From Opitutia bacterium (GTDB lineage: Bacteria; Verrucomicrobiota; Verrucomicrobiia; Opitutales; Coraliomargaritaceae), in NCBI GenBank assembly GCA_029252625.1, contig JAQXBA010000078.1, positions 1 through 64,000 on the forward strand: a stretch of DNA of 64,000 bases, given 5' to 3'. Made by a program: the position numbers and the translations under genes. Positions 37,616 through 47,300 of the stretch are shown here, piece after piece (the first letter of the stretch is position 1; each line of letters starts with the position of its first letter). Under the pieces are notes generated by a model. That model saw only the letters and a list, made by a program, of their open reading frames with translations. It was not told the DNA's origin and did not search any database.

Positions 37616-38944
37616 CTATCCTCGCTTTAGCCGATCCGTCATCGACAGCTCAGAGCACAACTCGACCGAAGCTGGAATCTTCCAATTCGCAAGCCGCCCC
37701 CGGCAATGACTCCGGATCAAACGCTTCCACGTACGTAAATCTTGCCTCGATGCAGTCACGATTTTACAGGCGACCATACTCCCAGTGACCGGAGCGGATT
37801 TTCCAAACACAGCGCAGGCATCCACGCCCTCGATCTCCGAGAGCACCTGCTCTACTTCTGCAGGGTGAACCTTCTGTCCACCCACATTGATTAACTGACT
37901 ACGCCTGCCAGTAATACGTAAATAACCATCTTCCGCCTCTTCTACTAAATCTCCAGTTCGATACCAACCATCGGCCTCCAGCGACGATCCATCCGTATTT
38001 AAATAGCCCAATATCCGCGAACTCGTCTTCAGCCACAACTCAGCATCCTGCACACGCCATTCGACACCTGAATCTTCAATCCGAAAATATACACTGTCGG
38101 TGCGCTGACTCTTGATACGGATCGCTCCAGTTTCACTGGTGCCAAATTTCTGCTGAAATGCCGCATTTGGGAATGCTCTAACCAAGCGCCCCAAGAGCGC
38201 GGGCGACATCGGCTCTGCTCCATACGCAATCACTTCCAAACTGGAACAATCGAATTGCTCCGGAACATGCGCCAGCAGCAGGAGATTTAAAAACGTCGGC
38301 GACGCTGGTAATATATTAACATCATAGCGTTCAACCACCTCGCCCACTGAAAGCGCAGTGCGCGCCTCCGGCACCACCAAGGTCGAACCTGCAAAGAGTG
38401 TTCGAAACGCAGAGTCCAGCCCGCCGATGTGATCAGCCAGCAGCAATTGTACGGTCCGTCCCCCTCGCGGGCGCACTTCACGATACCGCTCCAAGAGCGC
38501 ATCCAAATCATGCAACATCCCCTTAGGCTCACCACTGGTGCCACTACTAAACAGGATCAAGCCCGCATGCCCACGCGCCGATAGCTGCTTAATTAACTCC
38601 GAATCACTCGCGATCGACGACTGCGAGCGCAGGCCCTCTGAGTTCAGCAGAAAGGTTGCTCCGGCAATACGCTGTTGCTCGACTTGCTCAGCGATTGGCA
38701 TCTCCGAGGATAGCGGCAACGCGATCTGCTTTAAGCGGACGATGGCCAAAACCGCAGCCAGCGTGCGTATCGTGAGATCCATCTGAATCGCAATCACCTC
38801 TGGCGCTTGGCCCCGCGTAGAAGAAAGCAACGTTTCCATTCGATCCACTTCAGCAACAAAATCGGCATACGTCCAAGTGCGCCCGTGCTCGTAACAAGCA
38901 ACCTTGGCACCAAAATCGACAAACTGCTGATCAATCCAGCCCAC
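37616..38944 (-). CDS. AMP-dependent acyl ligase (ANL superfamily)
   Basis: The 442-residue enzyme has the ANL P-loop FSSGTSGEPKGMLH near residue 132, the aromatic/Thr core KFGTSETGAIR near 265 and WYRTGDL near 325. The hinge and A8 motif read GYLRITGRRSQLINVGGQKV. The final catalytic Lys is in the C-terminal MTDRLKRG. It should activate a carboxylic acid as acyl-AMP and load it onto CoA or a carrier protein. It is shorter than most family members. It starts with GTG three bases after the upstream SDR stop. Confidence 0.85.
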   Translation of the reverse strand: MGWIDQQFVDFGAKVACYEHGRTWTYADFVAEVDRMETLLSSTRGQAPEVIAIQMDLTIRTLAAVLAIVRLKQIALPLSSEMPIAEQVEQQRIAGATFLLNSEGLRSQSSIASDSELIKQLSARGHAGLILFSSGTSGEPKGMLHDLDALLERYREVRPRGGRTVQLLLADHIGGLDSAFRTLFAGSTLVVPEARTALSVGEVVERYDVNILPASPTFLNLLLLAHVPEQFDCSSLEVIAYGAEPMSPALLGRLVRAFPNAAFQQKFGTSETGAIRIKSQRTDSVYFRIEDSGVEWRVQDAELWLKTSSRILGYLNTDGSSLEADGWYRTGDLVEEAEDGYLRITGRRSQLINVGGQKVHPAEVEQVLSEIEGVDACAVFGKSAPVTGSMVACKIVTASRQDLRTWKRLIRSHCRGRLANWKIPASVELCSELSMTDRLKRG

Positions 38945-38947
38945 AAC

Positions 38948-39643
38948 TTAAGTCACTCCACCCAAATAGAGCACTTGGCCAGTGATAAAGTCGCTCTCCG
39001 CCCTCAGGAAGAAATCGACCGCATTGATCACGTCCGCCGCCTCGCCGTAGCGCGGAATCGCCTGCCGCGCGAGTAACGCATCCATCTTTTGCGACGACAC
39101 CCCCTTAATCAGATCCGTCAATACTGGCGTCGGCCCTAAAGCATTCACCGTAATGCGCAGCTCGGCCAACTCACGCGCCATGATCCGCGTCAAACTCTCC
39201 ACTGCCGCCTTGCTGGCCGCATAAACTGCCTCACCTTCCAAATTCAGCGGATGCGCCACGGTCGTAAAATTAACGATGCGAGGCTGCTTAGCCTTTCGCA
39301 TCAGCTTCGCGAACTCACGGCAAAACAAGAACGTACCGACTACATTGGTCTGCAAAATCGCATTTACCGTCGAACCCGGCGTCAACAAGCAATGATTCAT
39401 CGAGGCGATCCCAGCATTATTTAGTAGCGCATCGACGGCACCGACTTGTCGCTTCACATTGCGCGCCATTTTAATCACGGCGGATTCATCACTCACATCT
39501 AATGCATAGTGCCGATACTGAGCGTGCTCGATCGATGATTCACCGCGGCTACAGCCGATGACTCCCCAGCCTTCAGCCAGATAATGCTCCGCCAACGAGC
39601 GGCCGATCCCCTTGCGCGTGCCAGTAATTACGATCTGCTTCAC
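38948..39643 (-). CDS. SDR-family oxidoreductase (FabG-like)
   Basis: The 231-residue protein begins MKQIVITGTRKGIGRSLAEH, the NAD(P) motif TGxxxGIG, then has LLNNAGIASMNHC. The catalytic region NFTTVAHPLNLEGEAVYAAS keeps Tyr and Lys (YAASK), but the usual Ser is replaced by Thr. It is a probable ketoacyl reductase with altered chemistry. Its GTG start overlaps the ACP stop in GTGA, indicating coupling. It is the second gene of the cluster. Confidence 0.85.
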   Translation of the reverse strand: MKQIVITGTRKGIGRSLAEHYLAEGWGVIGCSRGESSIEHAQYRHYALDVSDESAVIKMARNVKRQVGAVDALLNNAGIASMNHCLLTPGSTVNAILQTNVVGTFLFCREFAKLMRKAKQPRIVNFTTVAHPLNLEGEAVYAASKAAVESLTRIMARELAELRITVNALGPTPVLTDLIKGVSSQKMDALLARQAIPRYGEAADVINAVDFFLRAESDFITGQVLYLGGVT

Positions 39644-39936
39644 GCTTCGATCCTCTCTAACACGGCTTCCGCGAGCGTCTTAACAGTCAAAAACGGCGAA
39701 TGTCGCGCGCTCATGGCTTTCTCATCGGCAAGTGCAATCGCAACTCCGAATTGCTCAGAAACAACATCCTCCACATCGGCAAGGAGGTTTACCAAGGCCA
39801 TACTATCGAGGACTCCATCGTTGCCATACAGCGCAGATTCGGCGCTTGGGTTCTTCAATGCAACTAAATCAAAATCTGCGGCTAACAATCGTACCGATTC
39901 AATTACAAGAACTTCAACTTCTTCAGAGCTAGGCAT
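39640..39936 (-). CDS. Acyl carrier protein (first of the cluster)
   Basis: The 98-residue protein carries the phosphopantetheine Ser45 in DGVLDSMALVNLLADVEDVV, flanked by acidic helices. It is longer than a plain ACP, with an N-terminal MPSSEEVEVLVIESVRLLAA and a C-terminal LTVKTLAEAVLERIEA. It begins the minus-strand cluster: no gene on that strand precedes it before accB, which is divergent. ATG 39936 is used. Confidence 0.88.
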   Translation of the reverse strand: MPSSEEVEVLVIESVRLLAADFDLVALKNPSAESALYGNDGVLDSMALVNLLADVEDVVSEQFGVAIALADEKAMSARHSPFLTVKTLAEAVLERIEA

Positions 39937-40145
39937 AATAAGTTTTATCAATCATCAGCATTCAGATAGGAACAGTAAAATAAATAAGGCATCCCTCGCT
40001 GATCGATCGCAGTACAAATTGAGTAATGCATCGACAAATCGAGCAAGAAAGAAAAAAACATCTATTTGGGCGTTCCGGCCGTCCATCAAAATGCGCAACA
40101 AAGTCATTGCACCCGAGCGAAAGCTCTACTTACATGTTGATTAAT

Positions 40146-40181
40146 TTGAACGTCGTTGCTCACTTGAGTACGGGCGTTCAA
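40146..40181. promoter_or_regulatory. Inverted repeat upstream of accB
   Basis: TTGAACG (40146-40152) and CGTTCAA (40175-40181) are perfect 7-base inverted arms separated by 22 bases, in the divergent region between the acyl cluster and accBC. It could be an operator for either direction, but this is weak evidence. The rest of this region shows no other motif I can name. Confidence 0.3.
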
Positions 40182-40222
40182 TTCGAAATCTCAAACAATT
40201 AAAGCCACAAGAAAGGAAACAC

Positions 40223-40678
40223 TTGGACTTAAAAGCTATCAAACAGGTCGTCGATATGATGAAACGCTCGGAAATTTCCGAGTTTGAAATCGAGGAGAAA
40301 GACTTTAAACTACGCCTCTGTCGCAAGAACGGCGAAACTCAAATTATCCATGCGGCTGCTCCACTCGCCGCAGCTCCAGCAGCTCCAGCTCCAGCTGCTC
40401 CAGCTGCTCCAGCTGCTGCTCCGCTTGAAGAACAAGGCATTTCGATGGTGAAGTCGCCAATGGTTGGAACTTTTTATACTGCCGCTTCGCCTGAAAGCCC
40501 TGCTTTCGCAAAGGTCGGCACTAAGGTTGGCGCAGACTCCATTGTTTGCATCATTGAAGCGATGAAGGTCATGAACGAAATTCAATCCGAAATCAGTGGC
40601 ACCATCACTGAAATCCTAGTCGAAAATGGCGCAGCGGTCGAATACGGCCAACCTCTCTTCAAAGTTAAAACGGCTTAA
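40223..40678 (+). CDS. accB: Biotin carboxyl carrier protein of acetyl-CoA carboxylase
   Basis: AccB carries biotin between carboxylase and transferase in malonyl-CoA synthesis. The 151-residue protein has an N-terminal [20 protein letters not shown], an Ala/Pro-rich flexible linker (residues 44-68) and the biotinyl domain with Lys115 in EAMKVMNE. The start is TTG at 40223, supported by AAAGGAA six bases upstream and by the conserved N-terminus. The next ATG would remove conserved residues. accC follows five bases downstream. Confidence 0.95.
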   Translation: MDLKAIKQVVDMMKRSEISEFEIEEKDFKLRLCRKNGETQIIHAAAPLAAAPAAPAPAAPAAPAAAPLEEQGISMVKSPMVGTFYTAASPESPAFAKVGTKVGADSIVCIIEAMKVMNEIQSEISGTITEILVENGAAVEYGQPLFKVKTA

Positions 40679-40683
40679 TCCGT

Positions 40684-42048
40684 ATGCTTAAAAAAGTCCT
40701 TATTGCCAATCGAGGTGAAATCGCACTTCGCATTGTTCGCGCTTGTAACGAACTTGGAATTAAGACGCTCGCAGTCTATTCCGAGGCCGACGAGCAGTCT
40801 CTCCACGTGCAACTTGCTGATGAGGCGATATGCATCGGCCCAGCCGCGGGTAACCTCAGCTACTTAAAAGCAGACCGCATCATTGCGGCTGCCGAAATCG
40901 CCGACGTAGATGGCATCCACCCCGGCTACGGCTTCTTGGCGGAAAATGCTGACTTCGCGGAGCAATGTGGCGAGTGCGGCATTAAATTCATCGGCCCAGG
41001 TGCCGAGGCGATCATCAACTTCGGCGACAAAGCCAAGGCACGCGATATGGCGATCAAAGCCAAAGTCCCAGTGATCCCAGGCAGCGACGGCACCGTCGAC
41101 AACGAAGAAGAAGCCATCACTACCGCAAAAAAGATTGGCTACCCGGTCATTATCAAGGCCGTCGCTGGCGGTGGAGGTAAAGGCATGCGCACCGCGCACA
41201 ACGCAGTCTCATTCGTCAAAGAGTATAACAATGCCCGAAACGAAGCCGAAAAAGCGTTCGGCAACGGTGCCGTATATCTTGAACGCTTTCTCGACGCACC
41301 ACGCCACATCGAGATCCAACTACTCGGCGACCAATTCGGCAACGTCATTCACCTTGGTGAACGCGATTGCTCTATTCAACGTCGCCACCAGAAGGTCATC
41401 GAAGAGGCCCCTTCCCCTTTCATCTCTGACGATATTCGTAAGAAAATGGGGCGTGATGCGGTCAAACTGGCCAAATCGGTCAACTACGAAGGCGCGGGCA
41501 CCGTCGAATTCCTCGTTGATGGCAATGGCGACTATTTTTTCATCGAAATGAATACGCGTATCCAAGTGGAGCACGGCGTGACTGAAGAAGTCACTGGCGT
41601 CGACTTGGTTAAAGAGCAACTCCTCATCGCCAGCGGACAAAAACTCAGCTACGAGCAAAAGGACATACAAATTACTAAGCACTGCATCGAATGCCGCGTA
41701 TGTGCCGAAGATCCGAGCCGTAATTTCGCGCCCTGTCCAGGTGAAATCGGCCTTTATTATGCTCCAGGCGGGCACGGTGTGCGTATCGACTCGCATTGCT
41801 ACAGCGGTTACACAATCCCCCCTTACTACGACAGTATGATCGCCAAAGTCATGACAATCGCCAAAACACGCGAACTTGCGCTGGACCGCATGGATCGCGC
41901 ACTCGGCGAATACTTGATTCATGGCATCAAAACGAATATTCCATTCTCGCGCGCAATCATCCGCGATCCAATCTTTCGCGAAGGCAAAGCCACAACCAAG
42001 TATATCGAAGAATTTATTGAGCGCGTGCCCAAGGATCTTTACACCTAA
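40684..42048 (+). CDS. accC: Biotin carboxylase
   Basis: AccC carboxylates the biotin on AccB using ATP and bicarbonate, the first half-reaction to malonyl-CoA. The 454-residue ATP-grasp enzyme starts [20 protein letters not shown]. It has the glycine loop [15 protein letters not shown] near residue 155, [19 protein letters not shown] and [16 protein letters not shown]. Length and motifs are complete. It is co-transcribed with accB. The transferase genes accA and accD are not in this window. Confidence 0.97.
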   Translation: MLKKVLIANRGEIALRIVRACNELGIKTLAVYSEADEQSLHVQLADEAICIGPAAGNLSYLKADRIIAAAEIADVDGIHPGYGFLAENADFAEQCGECGIKFIGPGAEAIINFGDKAKARDMAIKAKVPVIPGSDGTVDNEEEAITTAKKIGYPVIIKAVAGGGGKGMRTAHNAVSFVKEYNNARNEAEKAFGNGAVYLERFLDAPRHIEIQLLGDQFGNVIHLGERDCSIQRRHQKVIEEAPSPFISDDIRKKMGRDAVKLAKSVNYEGAGTVEFLVDGNGDYFFIEMNTRIQVEHGVTEEVTGVDLVKEQLLIASGQKLSYEQKDIQITKHCIECRVCAEDPSRNFAPCPGEIGLYYAPGGHGVRIDSHCYSGYTIPPYYDSMIAKVMTIAKTRELALDRMDRALGEYLIHGIKTNIPFSRAIIRDPIFREGKATTKYIEEFIERVPKDLYT

Positions 42049-42075
42049 TAGTAACAACAGTACATTGCACCAATC

Positions 42076-42522
42076 ATGAGCAACAAATCTGAAAACAACC
42101 AAGAGTCCACAATCCCTACTGTGTCCGAAGGCTCGAACACATTAGGTGACATCCGCATCAATCACAGTGTGGTCGCGAGCATTGTTCGCTTGGCTGCGCT
42201 CGAAGTCGCAGGCGTCACCGCAGTTGGCGGTGGTTTCGTTGATGGAATCGCAGAGATCTTCTCTAAAAAAGGCGATGAGCGCGGCGTCCGCGTCGATGAA
42301 GACGAAGTTGGTGACTACCAAATTGAAATCCGTGTGATATTACGCTTCGGAGTTGAACTCGCGACAGTCGGCAATGAAATCCAGCAGCGTATCGCTGAGC
42401 AGATCGAGAAAATGACTAGCAAAAGTGTCGCCCGCGTCAATGTTATCATCGACGGCGTGCGCACCATTGAAGAGGAAAAAGAAGCGAAAGACGAGTGGGA
42501 CGAGCAAGCACACGTTGACTAG
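42076..42522 (+). CDS. Asp23/Gls24 family envelope stress protein
   Basis: The 148-residue protein matches the Asp23 family: [50 protein letters not shown] and [16 protein letters not shown]. In Firmicutes Asp23 is an abundant membrane-associated protein held by AmaP. It is followed 46 bases later by an AmaP-like gene, so the pair is conserved here. It probably has an envelope-related or alkaline-stress role and lies after accBC on the same strand. Confidence 0.88.
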   Translation: MSNKSENNQESTIPTVSEGSNTLGDIRINHSVVASIVRLAALEVAGVTAVGGGFVDGIAEIFSKKGDERGVRVDEDEVGDYQIEIRVILRFGVELATVGNEIQQRIAEQIEKMTSKSVARVNVIIDGVRTIEEEKEAKDEWDEQAHVD

Positions 42523-42568
42523 ACACAACAAAGATCTCGCCCTCCATTTCGCAAACCAATAAGCACTG

Positions 42569-43114
42569 ATGAATTGGCCTGAAACGATTAAGTTATTCAA
42601 CCTTCTCACTGAGCCCGCTTATTTATATGCAGCCGGAGCAATTATTGCACTCGCGCTATTTCTGATACTGCTGGTCCGACGTCAGCCCAACAAAATAGTT
42701 GCTTATCGAACCGAGAATGGCCGCGTGATGGTCTGCCGCTCTGCGATTGTCGAACTGATCCGTACCTCTTGTGAACAACTCGAAAATGTCGCAAAACCAA
42801 TTGTCAAAATAAAGATCAAAGGCAAGACCACTCACTTCGACATCCGCATCCAACTCAAAAGCAGTGGCCGGCTCAGAGACATCGAACAAACCTTGCAGGT
42901 CCACCTGCGTCAAAATCTTACCGAAAATCTCGGCATTGAACATTTGGGCCAGATCAACATCGTCGCTTCAGGCTTCAAGAGCGGCTGTATTCAAGCCTCT
43001 AGCCCCATTATAAGTAAAGAACAAGAGCCTTTCACAGCACTGGAAACCGTCGCCCCCGCTGAGTCAGATACTACCACAGCACTCACAGAAGAGCTCGAAA
43101 AAAAGTCGCTCTAG
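42569..43114 (+). CDS. AmaP-like membrane anchor protein
   Basis: The 181-residue protein has one N-terminal membrane helix (about 16-37, YLYAAGAIIALALFLILLVR) and a cytoplasmic alpha/beta domain with VAKPIVKIKIKGKTTHFDIR and RLRDIEQTLQVHLRQNLTEN. This order matches alkaline-shock anchor proteins (AmaP) that recruit Asp23. The last 35 residues are acidic and Thr/Glu-rich. The preceding Asp23-like gene strongly supports the call. Confidence 0.72.
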   Translation: MNWPETIKLFNLLTEPAYLYAAGAIIALALFLILLVRRQPNKIVAYRTENGRVMVCRSAIVELIRTSCEQLENVAKPIVKIKIKGKTTHFDIRIQLKSSGRLRDIEQTLQVHLRQNLTENLGIEHLGQINIVASGFKSGCIQASSPIISKEQEPFTALETVAPAESDTTTALTEELEKKSL

Positions 43115-43187
43115 CGGCGAATCGGTCCATCGCGAAACATTCTCCGATGAACCGAGCGCCACAGTTGCGGTCTAAATCGTTGATCCG

Positions 43188-43652
43188 ATGAGACATTTGA
43201 CCTCCATAACGACATTCGCCGCCGCGTGGATCAGCACGATGCTGCTGCTCGCTGCCTGCAGCCCGAAGTCCACGCTCGAGCTAGGTCTCGACGATCTCTC
43301 CGCGCGCTTTGTTGCAGCCAACCAAGCCGACACGATCGAACCGATGCTAAAGCTCTACTACTTAAAAGGTTGCGACAGTTTCATTACCTCTCGCCTAAAA
43401 GGTGCCCTAGACTACGAGCTAGGACTGCCGATTCAGCAAATCGAATTCGAAGCGCTCTCGGGCGCTTCAGAAGAAACAATCAATTTCACCCACAACGGCG
43501 CCAATTATGGACCCAGCCTCACGCCGCGCTACCGGATGCGAGTGCGCTACGCAGTTGAAGACCATTTCAGCAGCCTCTTCACGGTCGGGCAAAATCCCAC
43601 CGGCGAATGGCAAATCATCTGCGCTAAACCGAAGCCCTCAATTCGTTACTAA
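43188..43652 (+). CDS. Putative lipoprotein of unknown function
   Basis: The 154-residue protein has a lipoprotein signal (MRHLTSITTFAAAWISTMLL then LLAAC, lipobox Cys25). A small domain follows, with LDDLSARFVAANQADTIEPM, YYLKGCDSFITSRLKGAL and NPTGEWQIICAKPKPSIRY. I do not recognise the family. It probably sits on the inner or outer membrane facing the periplasm. It stands between the Asp23/AmaP pair and the glutaredoxin gene. Confidence 0.65.
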   Translation: MRHLTSITTFAAAWISTMLLLAACSPKSTLELGLDDLSARFVAANQADTIEPMLKLYYLKGCDSFITSRLKGALDYELGLPIQQIEFEALSGASEETINFTHNGANYGPSLTPRYRMRVRYAVEDHFSSLFTVGQNPTGEWQIICAKPKPSIRY

Positions 43653-43723
43653 ACAACGCGGCGACCGAGGCAGATCGCATCCTCGGAGTTGACAAGCCGA
43701 ATAATTAGCAACACTTAGGGCTT

Positions 43724-44059
43724 ATGAAGATTATCGCTTACTTAAAACCGACCTGCGGGTGGAGCATGGGTGTCCGTGCGATCATGAAGAAGCACGGCCT
43801 CGAATTCGAAGACCGCGACATTATTAACAATGCGGATCAATACGCTGAAATGGTCGAAAAATCAGGTCAACCACTCTCGCCTTGTGTCGAAATCAATGGG
43901 CATATGCTTGCCGATGTCAGTGGTGATGAAGTTGAAGCCTACATGCTCAAAGTAGGCCTCGTCACTGCAAACAGCGCTGTCGCAGACGCTCCGACCAACG
44001 CAGCCTGCACCGACGAAGAACATGAAGCCATGCGTTCGAAGACGATTCGTTTCTTCTAA
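43724..44059 (+). CDS. Glutaredoxin-like protein with CGWS active site
   Basis: The 111-residue thioredoxin-fold protein begins MKIIAYLKPTCGWSMGVRAI, so the active site is CGWS (Cys11, Ser14), a monothiol-type variant. The cis-Pro region is LSPCVEINGHML, followed by the Gly-Asp helix VSGDEVEAYML. A 30-residue tail ends in SKTIRFF. It probably handles glutathione-type or iron-sulfur redox chemistry in the cytosol. A terminator-like hairpin follows its stop. Confidence 0.85.
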   Translation: MKIIAYLKPTCGWSMGVRAIMKKHGLEFEDRDIINNADQYAEMVEKSGQPLSPCVEINGHMLADVSGDEVEAYMLKVGLVTANSAVADAPTNAACTDEEHEAMRSKTIRFF

Positions 44060-44108
44060 GCACCCATGCAGGAGAAATACTTAATTCCTTAAAGTCTTTC
44101 TCCACAAC

Positions 44109-44128
44109 ACGGATCCGGTCCGTTTTTT
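44109..44128 (+). terminator. Terminator-like hairpin after the glutaredoxin gene
   Basis: ACGGA and TCCGT pair around TCCGG, followed by TTTTT. The stem is short (5 bp), so efficiency is uncertain. Confidence 0.5.
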
Positions 44129-44153
44129 GCTACCGAATATGCTGCAGTTGACT

Positions 44154-44175
44154 GCAGATGAGTACGCTCATCTGC
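44154..44175 (+). promoter_or_regulatory. Perfect hairpin in the gltB upstream region
   Basis: GCAGATGAG-TACG-CTCATCTGC is a perfect 9-bp inverted repeat with a 4-base loop, 145 bases before the gltB ATG. An overlapping pair CTGCAG-TTGA-CTGCAG lies at 44142-44157. Either could be an operator or a leader hairpin. The rest of this 260-base gap shows nothing else. Confidence 0.4.
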
Positions 44176-44319
44176 TGGGAGTGTCATTTTCGCTAGACAG
44201 ACTCTCATCAATTACTACTTTCTTCGTTCCTTTTGGCTTCGGTCAAAACGCGAACTCGTCGCTCAGGACGACCTCATCGCACGATGACTACACTTTAAAA
44301 TCGATTATTGAACACAGAT

Positions 44320-47300
44320 ATGGAAAAGACACACATCCAGCCCAAGGCTCAGGGTCTTTACGACCCACAGAATGAACACGAAAACTGCGGAATCGGCCTG
44401 ATCGTCGATATGAAAGGCCGTAAATCCCACGACATCGTCAAAGGTGCGCTGGAGATCTGCGTGAACCTCGACCACCGTGGTGGTTGCGGCTGTGACCCGA
44501 TCACTGGTGACGGCGCAGGTATTTTCATTCAACTGCCACACAACTTCTTTAAGGCGGTGTGCCATGTTGAATGCGGCTTCGACGTTCCAGCAGAAGGCGA
44601 CTACGGTGTCGGCTTCGTATTTCTCTCCCGCGACGAAGAAGAGCGCCTGAGCGAAGAAACGATCATTGAAGAGATCGTCGCCGAAGAAGGCCTCAGTTTT
44701 ATCGGCTGGCGCGATGTGCCAGTGCGCAGCGAAATCCTAGGTAAAGCATCCAAGGCCTGCGAACCAATCATGCGTCAATTCTTCGTGGGTAAGGGCGAAG
44801 TCGCTGCCGGCCTCGAACTAGAGCGCAAACTTTACATCGTCCGGCGCCTCGCGACCCACCGTATCCGCTACAGCGGCACAGACGAAGAAGCGCTGTTCTA
44901 CATCAGCTCGCTTTCAAGCCGGACCATGACTTATAAGGGCATGCTCACCACCGAGCAGCTTGAGCAATACTTCCCCGACCTCTCCAACGAGGCAATGGAC
45001 TCGGCACTCGCACTGACACACTCGCGCTTCTCAACCAACACATTTCCCAGCTGGCCGCGCGCTCAGCCATTCCGCTACCTATGCCACAATGGTGAGATCA
45101 ACACGGTTCGCGGCAATGAGAACTGGTTGCACGCCCGTCAAATGCAGCTTGCCAGCGAAGTATTTGGTAAAGACCTCAAGAAGCTCCTGCCAATCATTCG
45201 CGAAGACGGCTCCGACTCGCAGAAATTCGATAACTGTCTGGAGTTCCTAGTACTGTCTGGCCGCAGTCTCGCGCATGCGATGATGATGATGATCCCCGAA
45301 CCTTGGGAGCGTCATAAGAACATGCCTGACTATAAGAAGGACTTTTACGAGTTCCACGCCTGCATGATGGAGCCTTGGGATGGTCCGGCATCAATGGCGT
45401 TCTCGGACGGCATTCAAGTCGGTGCGACACTCGACCGCAATGGTTTGCGCCCCTCTCGCTACTACGTCACCGCAGACGACAAGGTAATCCTTGCATCCGA
45501 AGTGGGTGTTCTCGCCGGCATCGAGCCAAAGAATGTGGTCCAGAAGGGCCGCCTCGAGCCCGGTCGTATGTTCCTTATCGACATGGAAGCTGGCTGCATC
45601 ATCGAAGACGGTAAGGTGAAGGAGGAAGTTTCCAAGACCGCACCGTATGGTCAATGGCTCAAAGAAAACCTCGTGAAGTCCGAAGATTTGCCGGAGCCGG
45701 AATCGGTTCCCGCCGACAACTTCGAAAACATCGAGACGCGCCAAAAAGCATTTGGCTACACTTTCGAGGACGCACGCTTCATCCTCGGCCCCAGCGCCGA
45801 AGCTGGCAAACAGCCGCTCGGCTCGATGGGTAACGACGCGCCACTCGCCGTCCTCTCCGACCAGTCGCAGACGATGTATAACTACTTCAAGCAATTGTTC
45901 GCACAAGTCACCAATCCGCCAATTGACCCGATCCGTGAAGAGCTCGTAACCGCGAGTGTCACTTTTATCGGCTCTGAGGGTGACCTCACTCGCCCAGGCC
46001 CTGACAGCTGCCGCATGATTAAGTTCGAGTCGCCGTTAATTGACGATAAAGAGCTGGCACAACTGCGCAACATTAAGCTTTCTGGCTTCAAGTCGGCCAA
46101 ACTGCCAATTACTTTCGAAGCCGAAGTGGGTGGCCTCGCCGAAGGTCACAATAGTATTTCCGAGCCCTCAATCTCTGGCAAAGGCCTCGAGGCCGCACTT
46201 GATAAACTCTTCGAAAATGCTGACGCCGCCGTCAACGACGGGGTCAACATTCTAGTCCTCTCCGACCGTAAAATCGGACCCAAGAAAGCGCCGATCCCGG
46301 CACTCCTCGCAGTTGCCGGCCTGCATCATCACTTGATCCGCCAGGGTACACGCACGCGGGTCTCCATCGTTCTCGAATCTGGCGAGCCTCGCGAAGTGCA
46401 TCACTTTGCATTGCTACTCGGCTACGGTGCTGATGCAATCAATCCGTATCTCGCACTCGAGTCCGTCCGCTTCATGATTGAGCGTGGCGATCTTGACCTG
46501 ACACCTGAGAAGGCTGGTCAGAATTTTCTGAAAGCGAACCTCAACGGCGTGATTAAGACCATGTCGAAGATGGGTATCTCCACAGTCGCTTCGTATCGCG
46601 GCGCGCAGATCTTCGAAGCGATTGGCCTCAATCGCAATATCATCGATAAGTATTTCACTAAGACCGCATCGCGCATCGAAGGCATCGGCCTCAACACCAT
46701 CGCGAAGGAAGCTGGCATGCGTCACTCCAATGCATTCGGCACACGCACCGACGAGAAGGCCGCGGCACTCGATCCAGGTGGCATCTATCAGTGGCGTGCC
46801 GGTGGTGAGCGTCACCTCTTCAGCCCGATGACAATTCACAAGCTCCAGCTCGCGACCAGCCAAGGCGATCGTGCAGTCTTCACTGAATATTCCAAAATCG
46901 TCAACGATCAGTCCAAGGAAATGTTCACACTGCGTGGCTTGATGGACTTTAAATTCGACGAATCCAAGGCGATTCCAATCGAAGAAGTCGAATCCGCACG
47001 TTCGATCTTTAAACGCTTCAAGACTGGTGCAATGTCGTACGGTTCGATTTCCTCGGAAGCGCACGAAGCCCTCGCTATTGCGATGAACCGCATCGGCGGC
47101 AAGTCCAATACCGGTGAAGGTGGCGAAGACCCAGATCGTTTTACTCCGGATGCAAATGGCGACAGCCGCCGTTCAGCGATCAAGCAGGTTGCCTCCGGTC
47201 GTTTCGGCGTGACCAGTAATTACCTAGTCAACTCCGATGAGATTCAGATTAAGATCGTGCAGGGCGCCAAGCCCGGCGAAGGGGGCGAACTCCCAGGCCA

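Noticed and set aside
44127-44375. 82-codon forward frame before gltB
   Set aside because: It overlaps the start of gltB in another frame, covers the hairpins and has no ribosome site or family match.
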